From Candidatus Solincola daggyaiensis (lineage in GTDB: Bacteria; Actinomycetota; Geothermincolia; Geothermincolales; RBG-13-55-18), in the NCBI GenBank assembly GCA_015711825.1, contig JACVJD010000004.1, positions 1-58,411 on the forward strand: a stretch of 58,411 bases of DNA, given 5' to 3'. Below, piece after piece: positions 34,709 to 44,506 of this stretch; the first letter of the stretch is position 1, and each line of letters begins with the position of its first letter. Made by a program: the position numbers and the translations under genes. The notes below the pieces were generated by a model. The model was not told where the DNA came from, ran no database searches, and saw nothing but the letters and a program-made list of their open reading frames with translations.

Positions 34709-35340
34709 TATGTTATGAGGCCGTTCTTAAGCGCGTAATAGGTCAGCTCGGCGTTGCTCTCCATGCCCATCTTCTCCAGCACGCGCGCGCGGTAAGTGCT
34801 TACCGTCTTCACGCTCAGACACAGCTCCTGCGCGATGTCCTTGAGCCGCTTGCCCTCCGCCAGCATGCGCATGACCTGGAACTCGCGGTCCGAGAGGCGT
34901 TCGTGGGGCGCCCCCGAGTAGTCGTCCTCGATGAGCTCCGCCAGCCTCTCCGCCAGGGAGGGGCTGACGTATTTCCCTCCTCCCGCCACCTTCTTCACCG
35001 CGTTGACCAGTTCCTCGGCGGCGCTCTCCTTGCTGACGAAACCGGCCGCCCCCGCCTTGAGCACCCGCGGCGCGTACTGGTCCTCGGGATGCATGGAGAG
35101 GATGAGCACCGGCAGGTCAGGCCGCATGGCCCTGATGTCCTTGAGGACTTCCAGGCCGCTGCGGTCGGGCAGGGAGATGTCCAGCACCACCACGTCCCAG
35201 GCGGAGTCGTCGAGCAGGCTCAAGAGCTCCGCCGCGGTGTCCGTTTCCCCTACCTCCCGGATCTCCGGATCCTCGGCCAGGATCATGGTCAAGCCCTTCC
35301 TGACCACCGGGTGGTCATCTACCACCAGGACCCTGATCAC
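34708..35340 (-). CDS. NarL/FixJ-family response regulator
   Basis: 210 residues from GTG 35340, which follows AAAGGGGGGGAGC. Receiver: VLVVDDHPVVRKGL, phospho-Asp in VVVLDISLPDRSGLEV, Lys in FVSKESA. LuxR-type HTH: LSDREFQVMRMLAEGKRLKDIAQELCLSVKTVSTYRARVLEKMGM. It lies 90 bases downstream of a large HisKA_3 kinase, its obvious partner. It binds DNA as a dimer once phosphorylated; the targets are unknown. Confidence 0.93.
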   Translation of the reverse strand: MIRVLVVDDHPVVRKGLTMILAEDPEIREVGETDTAAELLSLLDDSAWDVVVLDISLPDRSGLEVLKDIRAMRPDLPVLILSMHPEDQYAPRVLKAGAAGFVSKESAAEELVNAVKKVAGGGKYVSPSLAERLAELIEDDYSGAPHERLSDREFQVMRMLAEGKRLKDIAQELCLSVKTVSTYRARVLEKMGMESNAELTYYALKNGLIT

Positions 35341-35430
35341 GCTCCCCCCCTTTCGCTCCGACCGTCTCCGCGCCGCATTTACCCCTTTTCGCCTCTCGAT
35401 CATGGCCGAGGCGCCCTGCGCGGTATTCCG

Positions 35431-38400
35431 TCACGGCTCCCCCCCGCTTCCCGACCCCGCCGCCTGCGCGCCAGCCGCCCTATCCAGCGGCACCCTCACC
35501 GACATGACCGTCCCCTCTCCGGGAGCTCCCGTTATCCTTACCTCGCCCCCGAAGAAATGGGCGCGCTCACGCATGCCGAGGATGCCCAGAGAAGCGGGAT
35601 CGAGGGCTTCGGCCTCGCTTATCCCCCGGCCGTCGTCCCTCACCTCCATCTCCAGCCAGCCGTCGCCGCCGCTCAGGCGCAACTCCACCCTGCGCGCCTC
35701 CGCGTGCCTCGCCACGTTGGTAAGCGCTTCCTGGGCGATGCGGAAAAAGGCGGTGGAGAGGTCCTTGTCGATGCGGCGCCTGGCGTCTTCGTCAAGCTCA
35801 GAACGGAAACGGTATTCCACCCCGGACATCTCCCCGAACCTCTTCAACTGCCACTCCAGGGCCGCCTCCAGGCCGAGGTCGTCCAGGATTCCCGGTCGCA
35901 GGGATGCCGCTATCTCGCGCACCGCCTTTATCGCGGAATCGACCACCTCCGTCATGCCCTCCACTTGCCCCAACAAATCGGGGCGCTCGGCGAGCTTCTT
36001 GGCCAGAAGGGACAGGTTTATCTTCAGCCCCGTCAAGGCCTGGCCCAGGGTGTCGTGCACCTCGCGGGATATGTGGCGGCGCTCCTCCTCGCGGATGGAC
36101 TCCAGGCGGGCGGTGAGGGCGCGCAGCCTCTGCATGGTGACCCGCAGCTCCTCCTGGCGGAGCCTGCGCTCGCCGACCTCCTTCTCAAGCCTGCGGTTGA
36201 CCCGCTCGAGTTCCCGCGTGCGCTCCCTGACCATATCCTCCAGGTTTTTCCTATACTTGTCCAGCTCGGCTTCCGACCACATGCGCAGCACCGCCATGGC
36301 GTAGAGGTCGGCCAGCCTTCCCAGGACCTCCAGGTCCCTGGGACCGTAATCGCGCTCGGCATTGGCCACCGCCACCTGTCCCACCAGCGCCCCTCCCAGG
36401 AGGGCGGGCACGGAGAGAAAGCGCCTGATGGGGATATGCCCCTCCGGCACCCCCGTGGAGCGCGGGTCGCTCTCGGGATGGTTGGTGAGCAGGGCCTGCC
36501 GGTTTTTCAACACCCACCCCCATAAGCCCTTGAACTCCTTGAAGACGATGGCCTTTTCCTGCATGGAGCATTCTCCCCACACCTCCCTGGTGAGGGTGGG
36601 CGAGACCAGGTAACCGGTATCGCTGTCTATATATCCCACGTAGCCGTGGGCGCTGCCGGTGAGCCGCTTGGCGTTTTCCAGCACCACCTGCGAGACGTCC
36701 TCGATGGAGGCCTGGGCCAGCAACGCCCCAGCGAGCTCGGCCATGGAGCGGTTGACCTCCGACTCCCAAGCCAGCGCCTCCTCCGTGCGCACACGCCTGG
36801 TCACGTCCCTGACCACGCTGCCCACCATCAGCCCCTCGCGGGAGCGGATGGGAAAGGTCACCGCCTGCACGATGCGCTTATCGCCCGCGGGGGTCTGCAA
36901 CTCGCGCTCGCTGGTCTCCCCGAACCAGGTCTCGTACCCCCTGCGCAGCGACTCCAGGGCGGCGGATTTCATCTCCTCGTATGCCTCGGGCGTCCTGCGC
37001 TCCGGCAAGGCGAGACGGTATTGAACGTCCCAGAGGAATCGCCCCATGGTCTCCTCCCCGGCCAAGCCCATGATGTCCTCCATGGCGCTGTTCCACTCCA
37101 CGATCCTTCCCTCGCCGTCCACCAGCACGATGCCGTCCGCCGACTGCTCGATCACGCTGCGGAACTTCTCCTCGCTCTCCCTGAGAGCGTCCTCGATGCG
37201 CACGCGCTCCGAGATGTCCTGGACGACGTGCACCCCGAACTCGAGCTCGCCGCGCTCATCGAAGACGGGGGAGAGGGAGATCCAGAGGTGCTTCCCCAAC
37301 TTGGGCTCGTAGACCTCCTTGCGCGCCCCGCAACCGGCCCGCAGCGACTCCTCGCACACGCAGAAATCAGGCGGGGCGTCGGTGCCGTGGATGAGCTCGA
37401 AGCAGCTATGCCCGGTGTAGTCTGCGTGCTCTCCCAGGAGTTCGCAGAGGGCGGCGTTGTGCTGGACGATGCGGTACTCGCTGTCGATGACCAGCATGGC
37501 GTCCCCGATGGCGTCGAAGGAGCGCTGCCACCTCTCCTTGGCCGACCTCTCCGCATCCAGGATCGCTTTCTGCTCCGTGACCTCTTTCTCCCTGAAGACC
37601 GCCAGGGCTTCTTCGCCCCGCTCCACGGGCAACGGTCGCGCCTCCTGCTCATACCACCTCTCCCCGCGCCGCAGCTCCCGCCCCGCCGGCGAGCCGGCGG
37701 CGAGCGCCTGCTCGAGCAGCGTCAGCGCGGCCTTTCCCTCCTCCCCGGCCAGGGCATCTCCCAGCCCGATTCCCCGCAGCTCCTCCGCGTCCCTTCCCAG
37801 GCGGCGCGAGGCCGCCTGGTTGGCGGCGAGCACCCTTCCATGGGCGTCGCAGAGCAGCAGGATTTCGTCGCTGGCGTCAAGGATGGCCCTCTCGCGGCGT
37901 TCACGGTCCTTCAACCTGCGGAAGAGCAGCTCGTAAGGCTCCTCGAGACCCGTATCCACTATGGCCCGGTAGAGCAAGTAGAAGGAAACGATCTTCAGGA
38001 AATGACCCAGGAGGTTGGGGAGGGCGTAGGGGTCCTGGTAGAGGGTAAAGGAGAGCTCGGAGGCGATGGCCACGGCGATGGAGGCAAGGATGAGCCGCAT
38101 CACCCTGGTGTTCATCTCCCCTCTCCTGGCGTAGAGAAAGGCCATGGCCCCCGCCATCATGGCGCAGATGACGTACTCGCTCACCTTCTTGAAGGGGGTC
38201 AGCCCGGAACCCTCCATGAAGCAGGCTGGAAATATATCCCATAGGAAGACGCTCGCCAGCGCCAGGGCGGAAACCGCCGCGTAAACCGCCATGTCCAGGT
38301 AGATCCGAAGCGCGCGCGCCAGGAAGAGCGGCGCCAGAAGCAGGGAGAACGCCTCCAGGTAACGGGCGATCACCCATAACTGGGTGGCGAGGTTCGCGCC

Positions 38401-38709
38401 GTTCCCGTCGAAGACGCCCATGCCCGAGTAGGCCAGCATATGCAGGAGGTCGATCGCCCCCACGAAGAGGTAAGCCACCCCCAGGAAGGCGAGGAAGCCG
38501 TTGTCCGCGGAGCGCCGGGTGTGCCAGGCGAGGATGAAAACGGAGAAGGCCACCAGCGAGCTGAAGACCTCGGCGGCGGCGTGGAAGAGGAGATAGTTGC
38601 GGCGGCTCACGAGATAAAGCGCCGCGAACACCGCCAGGCCCGCCGCCACCCGCCAGGTGGCGTCAAGCCACCCCCTCCCGGTACTTCTTCCGGCGCTTTC
38701 ATCTCCCAT
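35431..38709 (-). CDS. membrane sensor histidine kinase (MASE3-PAS-GAF-HisKA_3)
   Basis: 1092 residues. Eight hydrophobic segments within about 15-255 form a MASE3-type sensor (VAYLFVGAIDLLHMLAYSGM). Three PAS regions follow (about 275-385, 395-515, 520-645; the second carries CVCEESLRAGC), then GAF (about 655-815, VVLENAKRLTGSAHGYVGYID), a coiled coil (ERTRELERVNRRLEKEVGERRLRQEEL), HisKA_3 with EERRHISREVHDTLGQALTGLK (His about 885), and a HATPase domain (LRPGILDDLG, VRDDGRGI, LGILGMRERA). It signals through the NarL-family regulator just downstream. The multiple soluble sensors suggest integration of redox or ligand cues. Confidence 0.93.
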   Translation of the reverse strand: MGDESAGRSTGRGWLDATWRVAAGLAVFAALYLVSRRNYLLFHAAAEVFSSLVAFSVFILAWHTRRSADNGFLAFLGVAYLFVGAIDLLHMLAYSGMGVFDGNGANLATQLWVIARYLEAFSLLLAPLFLARALRIYLDMAVYAAVSALALASVFLWDIFPACFMEGSGLTPFKKVSEYVICAMMAGAMAFLYARRGEMNTRVMRLILASIAVAIASELSFTLYQDPYALPNLLGHFLKIVSFYLLYRAIVDTGLEEPYELLFRRLKDRERRERAILDASDEILLLCDAHGRVLAANQAASRRLGRDAEELRGIGLGDALAGEEGKAALTLLEQALAAGSPAGRELRRGERWYEQEARPLPVERGEEALAVFREKEVTEQKAILDAERSAKERWQRSFDAIGDAMLVIDSEYRIVQHNAALCELLGEHADYTGHSCFELIHGTDAPPDFCVCEESLRAGCGARKEVYEPKLGKHLWISLSPVFDERGELEFGVHVVQDISERVRIEDALRESEEKFRSVIEQSADGIVLVDGEGRIVEWNSAMEDIMGLAGEETMGRFLWDVQYRLALPERRTPEAYEEMKSAALESLRRGYETWFGETSERELQTPAGDKRIVQAVTFPIRSREGLMVGSVVRDVTRRVRTEEALAWESEVNRSMAELAGALLAQASIEDVSQVVLENAKRLTGSAHGYVGYIDSDTGYLVSPTLTREVWGECSMQEKAIVFKEFKGLWGWVLKNRQALLTNHPESDPRSTGVPEGHIPIRRFLSVPALLGGALVGQVAVANAERDYGPRDLEVLGRLADLYAMAVLRMWSEAELDKYRKNLEDMVRERTRELERVNRRLEKEVGERRLRQEELRVTMQRLRALTARLESIREEERRHISREVHDTLGQALTGLKINLSLLAKKLAERPDLLGQVEGMTEVVDSAIKAVREIAASLRPGILDDLGLEAALEWQLKRFGEMSGVEYRFRSELDEDARRRIDKDLSTAFFRIAQEALTNVARHAEARRVELRLSGGDGWLEMEVRDDGRGISEAEALDPASLGILGMRERAHFFGGEVRITGAPGEGTVMSVRVPLDRAAGAQAAGSGSGGEP

Positions 38710-39102
38710 ATGCTCATACCTCAGGCGGCCGGTCTTTCACGCCCGGAATCGCAGTCATCATCCGATATAGTCTCGCCGCCAGCTGCACGGCGCCTCCACC
38801 ATGGGTGCAGGCATGCGGGCGATCATGTCAATAGGTGGCCGTTGACAAAAACGTGTCTCTTGCACAAAGTGTATGCCGGGCCGGAGCGCTGAGCAAGGCG
38901 AATGAGAGATCGCCGGGGGCGCCGGATCCTTGCCCACAACACAAGGCATCACCCCGCGCCCGCAAACCCTTCGGAAAAGCGTGGCCATGCACGTCGCGGT
39001 ACGCCCTTGAGAGGGTAAGGAAAGCCGAGCCTTCCGCCTATTCGGGGTCCGGGGCCGCCACGCGTGCCGGCGATATTCCATTATCTGGCCAGAGGTTTCG
39101 GT
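38710..39102. other. intergenic between the MASE3 kinase and the exported repeat protein
   Basis: TTGACA-like strings occur on both strands near 38825-38850 without a matching -10. No gene recognised. The kinase promoter is probably within this gap. Confidence 0.35.
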
Positions 39103-41787
39103 TCACGGGGATGGCCCTTGATCAGGCACGAAGCCGACCACGTCGTGTCCCCCGTCCCACCCTGAGCCGTAACGGAAGTACATGGGTCGCTCGGCCACCA
39201 CGCTTCCCCCGCTCACCACCGCCAAGCGCGTCGAAAGCTGGTAGCCCTCCCCGGCGTGCTCGTTGACCAGGACGGTCACCCTGCTGCGCCCCGGCACCCT
39301 CACTTCGCGCGCCGGCAGTTCGCCTTCCTCCTGGGTGTAATAACGCACCTCCACCACGGCCTCATCTTCACTCGGGTTCTGGAGACACAGCCATTGCTGG
39401 AAAGACCCACCGGTGTACCCTTCGGCGAAGAGCCACTCGCCGCCGGGCGAGGTCGCCCCGATCACGCAGTGGCCACCCGCAGCACGAAGGTCAGCGCAGG
39501 AGTAATCGAAATACATGGGGCGCTCGGCAAGAAATGCGTCTTCCGAGGCGAGCCTGACCGAGAAATCCTTTTCCCATCCTATTTCGTCGGGGACGAAAAC
39601 GGTGCGGCGGAAACCGCCCCCCACCTCGTACTCACGGCTTACCGGCTCCCCCTGCCCCACCCCGAGCTGGTAGTCCGCGGTCACGGTGATGGGGTGATCG
39701 CCGGGGTTCTGGAGGGTGATCCAGGCCTCGAAACCACGCCTGGTGGTCCCCTCCGCGAAATAATAGGCGTCGGCCAGAGCGGTGGCCCCTGGCACGCAGT
39801 GGCCTCCCTCCCAGCCATGATCTTCCCTGCCGGCGTAACGGAAATACATGGGGCGCTCCGCGACCAACTCCTGGGTGGACTCCACCAGCAGCGAGGCCTG
39901 GTATCCTCTCCCCAGGAGGTCGTTTACCTTGAAGGTCCGCCGCGACCTCGCCGGGACCTCGTGACCGCTTTTCACCACTTCACCCGCCTCCTGGGTCTGG
40001 AAACGGAAGCTCACCTGCGCCGGGGCGTCGCCGGGGTTGAGCAGGCAGACCCACTCGTCGAACCCATCGCCGGTGTAGCCCTCCGCGAAGTACCAGAAGG
40101 TCGAGGGCTCCGGCGCCCCCACGGCGTCGTGGCCGCCCTTCCACTTCCCCATGTAATCGAAATACATGGGGCGCTCCGCCAGCACCCGCCCGTCGCTCTC
40201 GACCTTTATGGACACATCGCGCCCGGCGCCCGCTTCCTCGTTCACGTTCAGGGTGGTCCTGGAGCTGGCGTCCAGTAGGTAATCCCTGGTAAACGGCGCC
40301 GTGCCGTCGGCGTAGAGGTAGGTGACCTGGGCGACGGCCCCGGCGCCGTCCCGGTTGAGAAGGCACAGCCATTCCGCGAAACCCTCTCCCGTGTAACCCT
40401 CGGCGAAATAGCAGGAGGATTCCACGCTCGGCAGTGGGACCACGAAGTTCACCCCGTTGGAAGTCCCGCCGGGGGTGTTCACCGTCAACCAGCCCGACAA
40501 GGCGCCATCCGGGACCTCGCATATGACGCGGCTGGAATTCCATTCCAGATACACGCCGGCAGCGACTCCGGAAAAGGACACATATGACGAGCCCCGCTGG
40601 TCTCCGAACCCGCTACCGGTTATGGTAACCTGCGTTCCCGGAGCCCCGGACATCGGGCTCACGGAAGCGATGTGGGGAGTCCCCGTTCCCCCGCTCCTGA
40701 AGCGGTTGTAGGCTAGGTTGAGGAGGGGCACGAACTCCGCGGTGGCTTTACGGTTGCCCACGTAGTTGGGATGGTCGTCGTCGCTGGGGTAGGCGAGGGT
40801 GTTGCCGCCGTCGTCCGTCTTGTGCTGGACGGCGCCGTTGATCCAGCGATGGTGGTTGCCGCTCTCCCAGCCGAGATCGCTGGCATAGGCGCTGCCGCCG
40901 TTGCTGGTGAGGACGTTGTAGAAATCGAAGACGAAGACGTTGTTGTACGGATACCCGTCGAGCCAGTCGTTCACCAGCCAGTCGTTGAAGGCGCGGGCGT
41001 TGGCGGCGTAGGTCCCGTCTATCAGGGGAGGGGCGGTCACGGCCACGAAGAGCTTGTCCTGCCTGGTCTTGAAATACTCCAGGAGGTCGATATAGATGCC
41101 CTTGGCGTTAGCCACCGTCAGGGGCCCTGAATTCCCCTTGAGCGGGTTGGACGAGATGGGGGGCACGGGTTCGCCGGGGCTCCCCTCCAGGGCGGAGTTG
41201 GGAAAACAGGATTTGAACATGACGATCTCGTTCTCGCCCCCGGGGTCGTCGGCCAGGCGGGAGTAATAGCAGTTCTGCCCGCTTTCCGCGTAGAGGGCGG
41301 CGGTGTAGGCAGGGCTGGACGGCCCCCTGAACCAGGACCACCAGTGCCCTATGTCCGTGCTGCTCCCGATCTCGTCCGGGCCCCACCCGTAGTTGGTGTC
41401 GCTCACGAAGTAGGTGTTGTCGCGCAGGGCCTTCCCGAGGCCGCCGTTATCGTCGTTCAGCCAGTTCTCACCGCAGGAATGGTGGACGAAAACGAGCTTG
41501 ACCGGGTTAGCGGGAGGGGTGGGATCAAGTGATGCTACGGACATGTCAAGCGCATCAAGGGCTGAAAGCCGCGCGCCGGGCGCGGCGTCGCGCGCCGCGG
41601 CTGCCGCCCCCGCTGCGGGCAAAGAAGTGTCGACGCGGGGGAGAGCCGCTATCCCTGCAAGCGTGCCCGCCTTCGCCTCTGTCCACCCCGGCGCTGCCGC
41701 GGGAGCGGCCGAAGCCGCGATGACCAGGGCCACCAGGGCAATTGCAACAGTCGGTAGCGGGACGCGGTATCGATGAAATCGACACAT
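39103..41787 (-). CDS. exported SGNH-like / IPT-TIG / four-repeat surface protein
   Basis: 894 residues from ATG 41787 (GAGAGAGGTGAGAACG upstream). Signal peptide (VAIALVALVIAASAAPAAA). Residues about 95-370 look like an SGNH-type fold (VKLVFVHHSCGENWL, VMFKSCFPNSAL, DDDHPNYVGN). An IPT/TIG domain follows (IASVSPMSGAPGTQVTITGSGFGD). The last 450 residues are four repeats of about 105 residues, each starting near YFAEGYTGxGFxEWLCLxNP and ending near AERPMYFxYxGxWxGGH. No sortase motif or membrane anchor is seen at the C-terminus. It probably acts outside the cell in carbohydrate or surface binding or deacylation (inference). Confidence 0.8.
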   Translation of the reverse strand: MCRFHRYRVPLPTVAIALVALVIAASAAPAAAPGWTEAKAGTLAGIAALPRVDTSLPAAGAAAAARDAAPGARLSALDALDMSVASLDPTPPANPVKLVFVHHSCGENWLNDDNGGLGKALRDNTYFVSDTNYGWGPDEIGSSTDIGHWWSWFRGPSSPAYTAALYAESGQNCYYSRLADDPGGENEIVMFKSCFPNSALEGSPGEPVPPISSNPLKGNSGPLTVANAKGIYIDLLEYFKTRQDKLFVAVTAPPLIDGTYAANARAFNDWLVNDWLDGYPYNNVFVFDFYNVLTSNGGSAYASDLGWESGNHHRWINGAVQHKTDDGGNTLAYPSDDDHPNYVGNRKATAEFVPLLNLAYNRFRSGGTGTPHIASVSPMSGAPGTQVTITGSGFGDQRGSSYVSFSGVAAGVYLEWNSSRVICEVPDGALSGWLTVNTPGGTSNGVNFVVPLPSVESSCYFAEGYTGEGFAEWLCLLNRDGAGAVAQVTYLYADGTAPFTRDYLLDASSRTTLNVNEEAGAGRDVSIKVESDGRVLAERPMYFDYMGKWKGGHDAVGAPEPSTFWYFAEGYTGDGFDEWVCLLNPGDAPAQVSFRFQTQEAGEVVKSGHEVPARSRRTFKVNDLLGRGYQASLLVESTQELVAERPMYFRYAGREDHGWEGGHCVPGATALADAYYFAEGTTRRGFEAWITLQNPGDHPITVTADYQLGVGQGEPVSREYEVGGGFRRTVFVPDEIGWEKDFSVRLASEDAFLAERPMYFDYSCADLRAAGGHCVIGATSPGGEWLFAEGYTGGSFQQWLCLQNPSEDEAVVEVRYYTQEEGELPAREVRVPGRSRVTVLVNEHAGEGYQLSTRLAVVSGGSVVAERPMYFRYGSGWDGGHDVVGFVPDQGPSP

Positions 41788-42267
41788 CGTTCTCACCTCT
41801 CTCTGCCGGCCGCCATCGCGACCGAGGCGGCCGCCGTGACGGCATGCAAAGCCCGGGACGGCGAACGGCAGCGAATCTCCACCAGATGCGCCCATCCTCG
41901 CTTTCAACACGAGATGGGAAAGCCTCCCGCCACCGCTTCAGGCACGGCCTCGTGGGAACACCTTCCACATCCCCATAATAATATTCGGCTTTTCCTTTCC
42001 CGGCCGCAACCATCTGATGTTCGCCCCAGAGAATCGGCATCGCCCTAAGGTTCAAGGCTAAGATGAAGGTCCCGCTATGGATGGAGAAAAACTACTTGTG
42101 GTAAGGAAAAGGGCTCGTTTATAAAGAAAGAGGAGGGGCGGCAGCATCAGTCATACACCTTCACGAGGCTACGTTCGTTACCTTCGCCCAAAGGCGATCC
42201 CCCAGGCACGGCCATGCCGGGCGTGCGCGTGAGGAAAAGGCGTTTCGTAAAGCGACAGGAGGGAAGC
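41788..42267. other. 480-base divergent intergenic region
   Basis: Gap between the exported protein gene (minus) and the acyl-CoA ligase gene (plus). It contains the ligase promoter listed separately and no recognised gene. Confidence 0.4.
42096..42124 (+). promoter_or_regulatory. possible promoter of the acyl-CoA ligase gene
   Basis: TTGTGG (42096-42101), spacer 17, TTATAA (42119-42124), about 140 bases before the ATG. Confidence 0.35.
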
Positions 42268-43941
42268 ATGGAAGAGAGGCCCTGGCACAAGTCATACGCG
42301 CCCGGGGTGCCGTGGAGCATCGAATACCAGCGGCTTACGGTCTCCGAGGGACTGGCGCGCTCCGCCCGCGACTTCCCGGACCGGACCGCCCTGAACTACA
42401 TGGGCGCGAAAATCTCCTACCGCAAGCTGGACGAGCTGGTGAACCGCTTCGCCCGCGCCCTTTCGGATCTCGGCATAGGCAAAGGCGACAAGGTGGCCAC
42501 CATCATGCCCAACATCCCGCAGATGATCGTCGCCAACATGGCCGCCTTCCGCATCGGAGCGGTGGTGGTGCTCAACAACCCCCTCTACACCGAGCGGGAA
42601 CTGCAATACCAGCTCGACGACTCCGACGCCAGGATAGCCGTGACCCTCACCCTGCTGGTGCCGCGCATCGAGAAGATCATGGCCGAGACCAAGCTGGAGA
42701 AGGTGGTGGGCTGCCAGATCAACACCCACCTCTCCTTCCCCAAGAAGCAGCTCTTCCCCTACGTGCGCAAGGCCATGTACAGAAAGATCGAGCCCACCGA
42801 CAAGGTGCTGCGCTACGAGGACCTGATCAGGAAATACCCCGGGGACCCGCTGGAGGACCAAGGGGAATGGGAGGAGCTCTCCACCATCATCTACACCGGG
42901 GGCACCACCGGAAAGAGCAAGGGCGTGATGCTCAGCCACAAGAACATCAGCGTCAACGTGCAGCAGTTCGCGGCCTGGTTCCCGGACCTGGAACGCGGAA
43001 AATACTCCCTGGTGGGCACCTTCCCCGTCTTCCACGCCGCCGGCTTCACCGCCTGCCAGAACTTCTTCTGCTGGCAGGCATGGGAGCACTGCATGATCCC
43101 CCGCCCGGAGCCCAAGGCGGTGATCGAGATCCTCAAGCGCGACCGCCCGGATTTCCTGCCCGGCGTGCCCACCATTTTCGTGGGCCTGCTGGCGGAGCCG
43201 GAGTTCCGGCGCATGGACCTCTCCTTCATCAAGGGCTTCTTCTCCGGCGCCGCCCCCCTCGCCGCCGACACCATCCGCGACCTCAAGGAGCTCACCGGGG
43301 CCACCATCCTCGAGGTCTACGGGCAGACGGAGACCGCCCCCGTGGCCACCGTCACCCCCTGGGGAGGGGAGATCAAGCCCGGCACGGTGGGCATCCCGGT
43401 ACCGGACACGGACATAAGGATCGTGGACCTGGACACGGGGGAGCGGGAGCTGCCCCTGGGGGAGGCGGGCGAGATCGTCATCTCCGGCCCCCAGTGCATG
43501 ATGGGTTATTACAAGAAGCCGGAGGAGACCGCCCAGGCGCTGCGCGACGGCTGGGTGTACACCGGGGATATAGGTTTCTTCGACGAAGACGGATATCTCT
43601 CGGTGGTGGACCGCAAAAAGGACATGGTAATCGCGGGAGGCTACAACATCTACCCGGTGGAGATCGACAACGTGCTCTTCGACCACCCCAAGATACTGGA
43701 GGCCTGCGCGGTGGGGGTGCCGGACCCCTATCGCGGAGAGACCGTCAAGGCCTTCATCGTGGTCAAGGAGGGGGAGTCCTTGAGCGAGGAGGAGGTCATC
43801 TCCTACTGCAAGGAGAACCTCGCTCCCTACAAGGTCCCCACCCACATAGAGTTCGTGGAGGAGCTTCCCAAGAGCGTGGTGGGGAAGATCCTCCGCCGCG
43901 AGCTGCGCGACCGCGAGCTGAAAAAGCGGCAGGGCGATTGA
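42268..43941 (+). CDS. fadD: long-chain fatty acid-CoA ligase family (AMP-forming)
   Basis: 557 residues. ATG 42268 follows GACAGGAGGGAAGC, better than the upstream frame start at 42214. Motifs: ATP-binding IIYTGGTTGKSKGVMLSH (about 210-227), YGQTETAP, GDIGFFDEDGYLSVVDRKKDMVIAGGYNIYPVEID, and the C-terminal catalytic Lys in PKSVVGKILRREL. It activates a carboxylic acid, probably a fatty acid, to its CoA thioester through an acyl-adenylate. It is a single gene between the exported repeat protein and its degraded copy, on the opposite strand to both. Confidence 0.9.
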   Translation: MEERPWHKSYAPGVPWSIEYQRLTVSEGLARSARDFPDRTALNYMGAKISYRKLDELVNRFARALSDLGIGKGDKVATIMPNIPQMIVANMAAFRIGAVVVLNNPLYTERELQYQLDDSDARIAVTLTLLVPRIEKIMAETKLEKVVGCQINTHLSFPKKQLFPYVRKAMYRKIEPTDKVLRYEDLIRKYPGDPLEDQGEWEELSTIIYTGGTTGKSKGVMLSHKNISVNVQQFAAWFPDLERGKYSLVGTFPVFHAAGFTACQNFFCWQAWEHCMIPRPEPKAVIEILKRDRPDFLPGVPTIFVGLLAEPEFRRMDLSFIKGFFSGAAPLAADTIRDLKELTGATILEVYGQTETAPVATVTPWGGEIKPGTVGIPVPDTDIRIVDLDTGERELPLGEAGEIVISGPQCMMGYYKKPEETAQALRDGWVYTGDIGFFDEDGYLSVVDRKKDMVIAGGYNIYPVEIDNVLFDHPKILEACAVGVPDPYRGETVKAFIVVKEGESLSEEEVISYCKENLAPYKVPTHIEFVEELPKSVVGKILRRELRDRELKKRQGD

Positions 43942-44082
43942 CGGGCGCGAGGGCGAGGGTTGCAGCTGGATGATGGAGGCTGAACAAACCCGGGCTGTTC
44001 GATGGTCCGGCGGGCGCGTGGCAACCGAGCCGGCATTGACGCCTGCCACGGGAGATGTAGCGACGCTCAGAGTCGGAGGCGG

Positions 44083-44262
44083 TCAGTCGCCGGGTATATA
44101 CCCCAGGACGTCGCGGCCGCCGTCCCAGCCGGGTCCGTAGGCGAAACACATGGGGCGTTCGGCCGCGATCCCGCCGTCGCTTTCTTCTTTTTTGGACACC
44201 TCCCGACCTGCTCCCGCCTCGCGGCCGATGGGGTCCGGTCCCCAGCCGTAACCTCCACTTTT
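44083..44262 (-). pseudogene. remnant of the exported repeat protein
   Basis: A minus-strand frame without a start reads GYGWGPDPIG, matching NYGWGPDEIG of the SGNH-like domain at 39103-41787, then jumps to REAGAGREVSKKEESDGG, AERPMCFAYGPGWDGG and DVLGYIPGD before a TGA, matching the last repeat and C-terminus. The centre of the protein has been lost by deletion. It is a degraded paralogue lying on the other side of the acyl-CoA ligase gene. Confidence 0.7.
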
Positions 44263-44492
44263 CCCTTTGGCCGGCCTTCATGTTATTCTTTCGGCACGCG
44301 CGCCCTAAAGGAATAACGGCGGAAGGACGAGGGGGCGAGGCGTATTTACGTTTTGTATGGGCCGCGAACCGGGGTTCTATTGGTGCGCCGGTACTCCTCA
44401 GGCCGACACACCCTTAGACCGATGGTTTACTGCCGAGGAAGGAGTAAGATAATCCGAGCACCGGCGTGCCCGGATCCAATCCATATCGCGCT

Positions 44493-44506
44493 CCATATCG
44501 ATATGG
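44493..44506. promoter_or_regulatory. 14-base perfect palindrome, possible operator
   Basis: CCATATCGATATGG; half-site CCATATCG repeated at 44481-44488. It lies about 210 bases upstream of the sensor kinase start. Confidence 0.3.

Noticed and set aside
34570-38244. Long plus-strand frames opposite the MASE3 kinase and NarL regulator
   Set aside because: Shadow frames with no recognisable motif; the minus-strand genes explain the sequence.
38820-38860. TTGACA strings on both strands as a bidirectional promoter
   Set aside because: Neither has an acceptable -10 at 16-18 bases, and no plus-strand gene follows.
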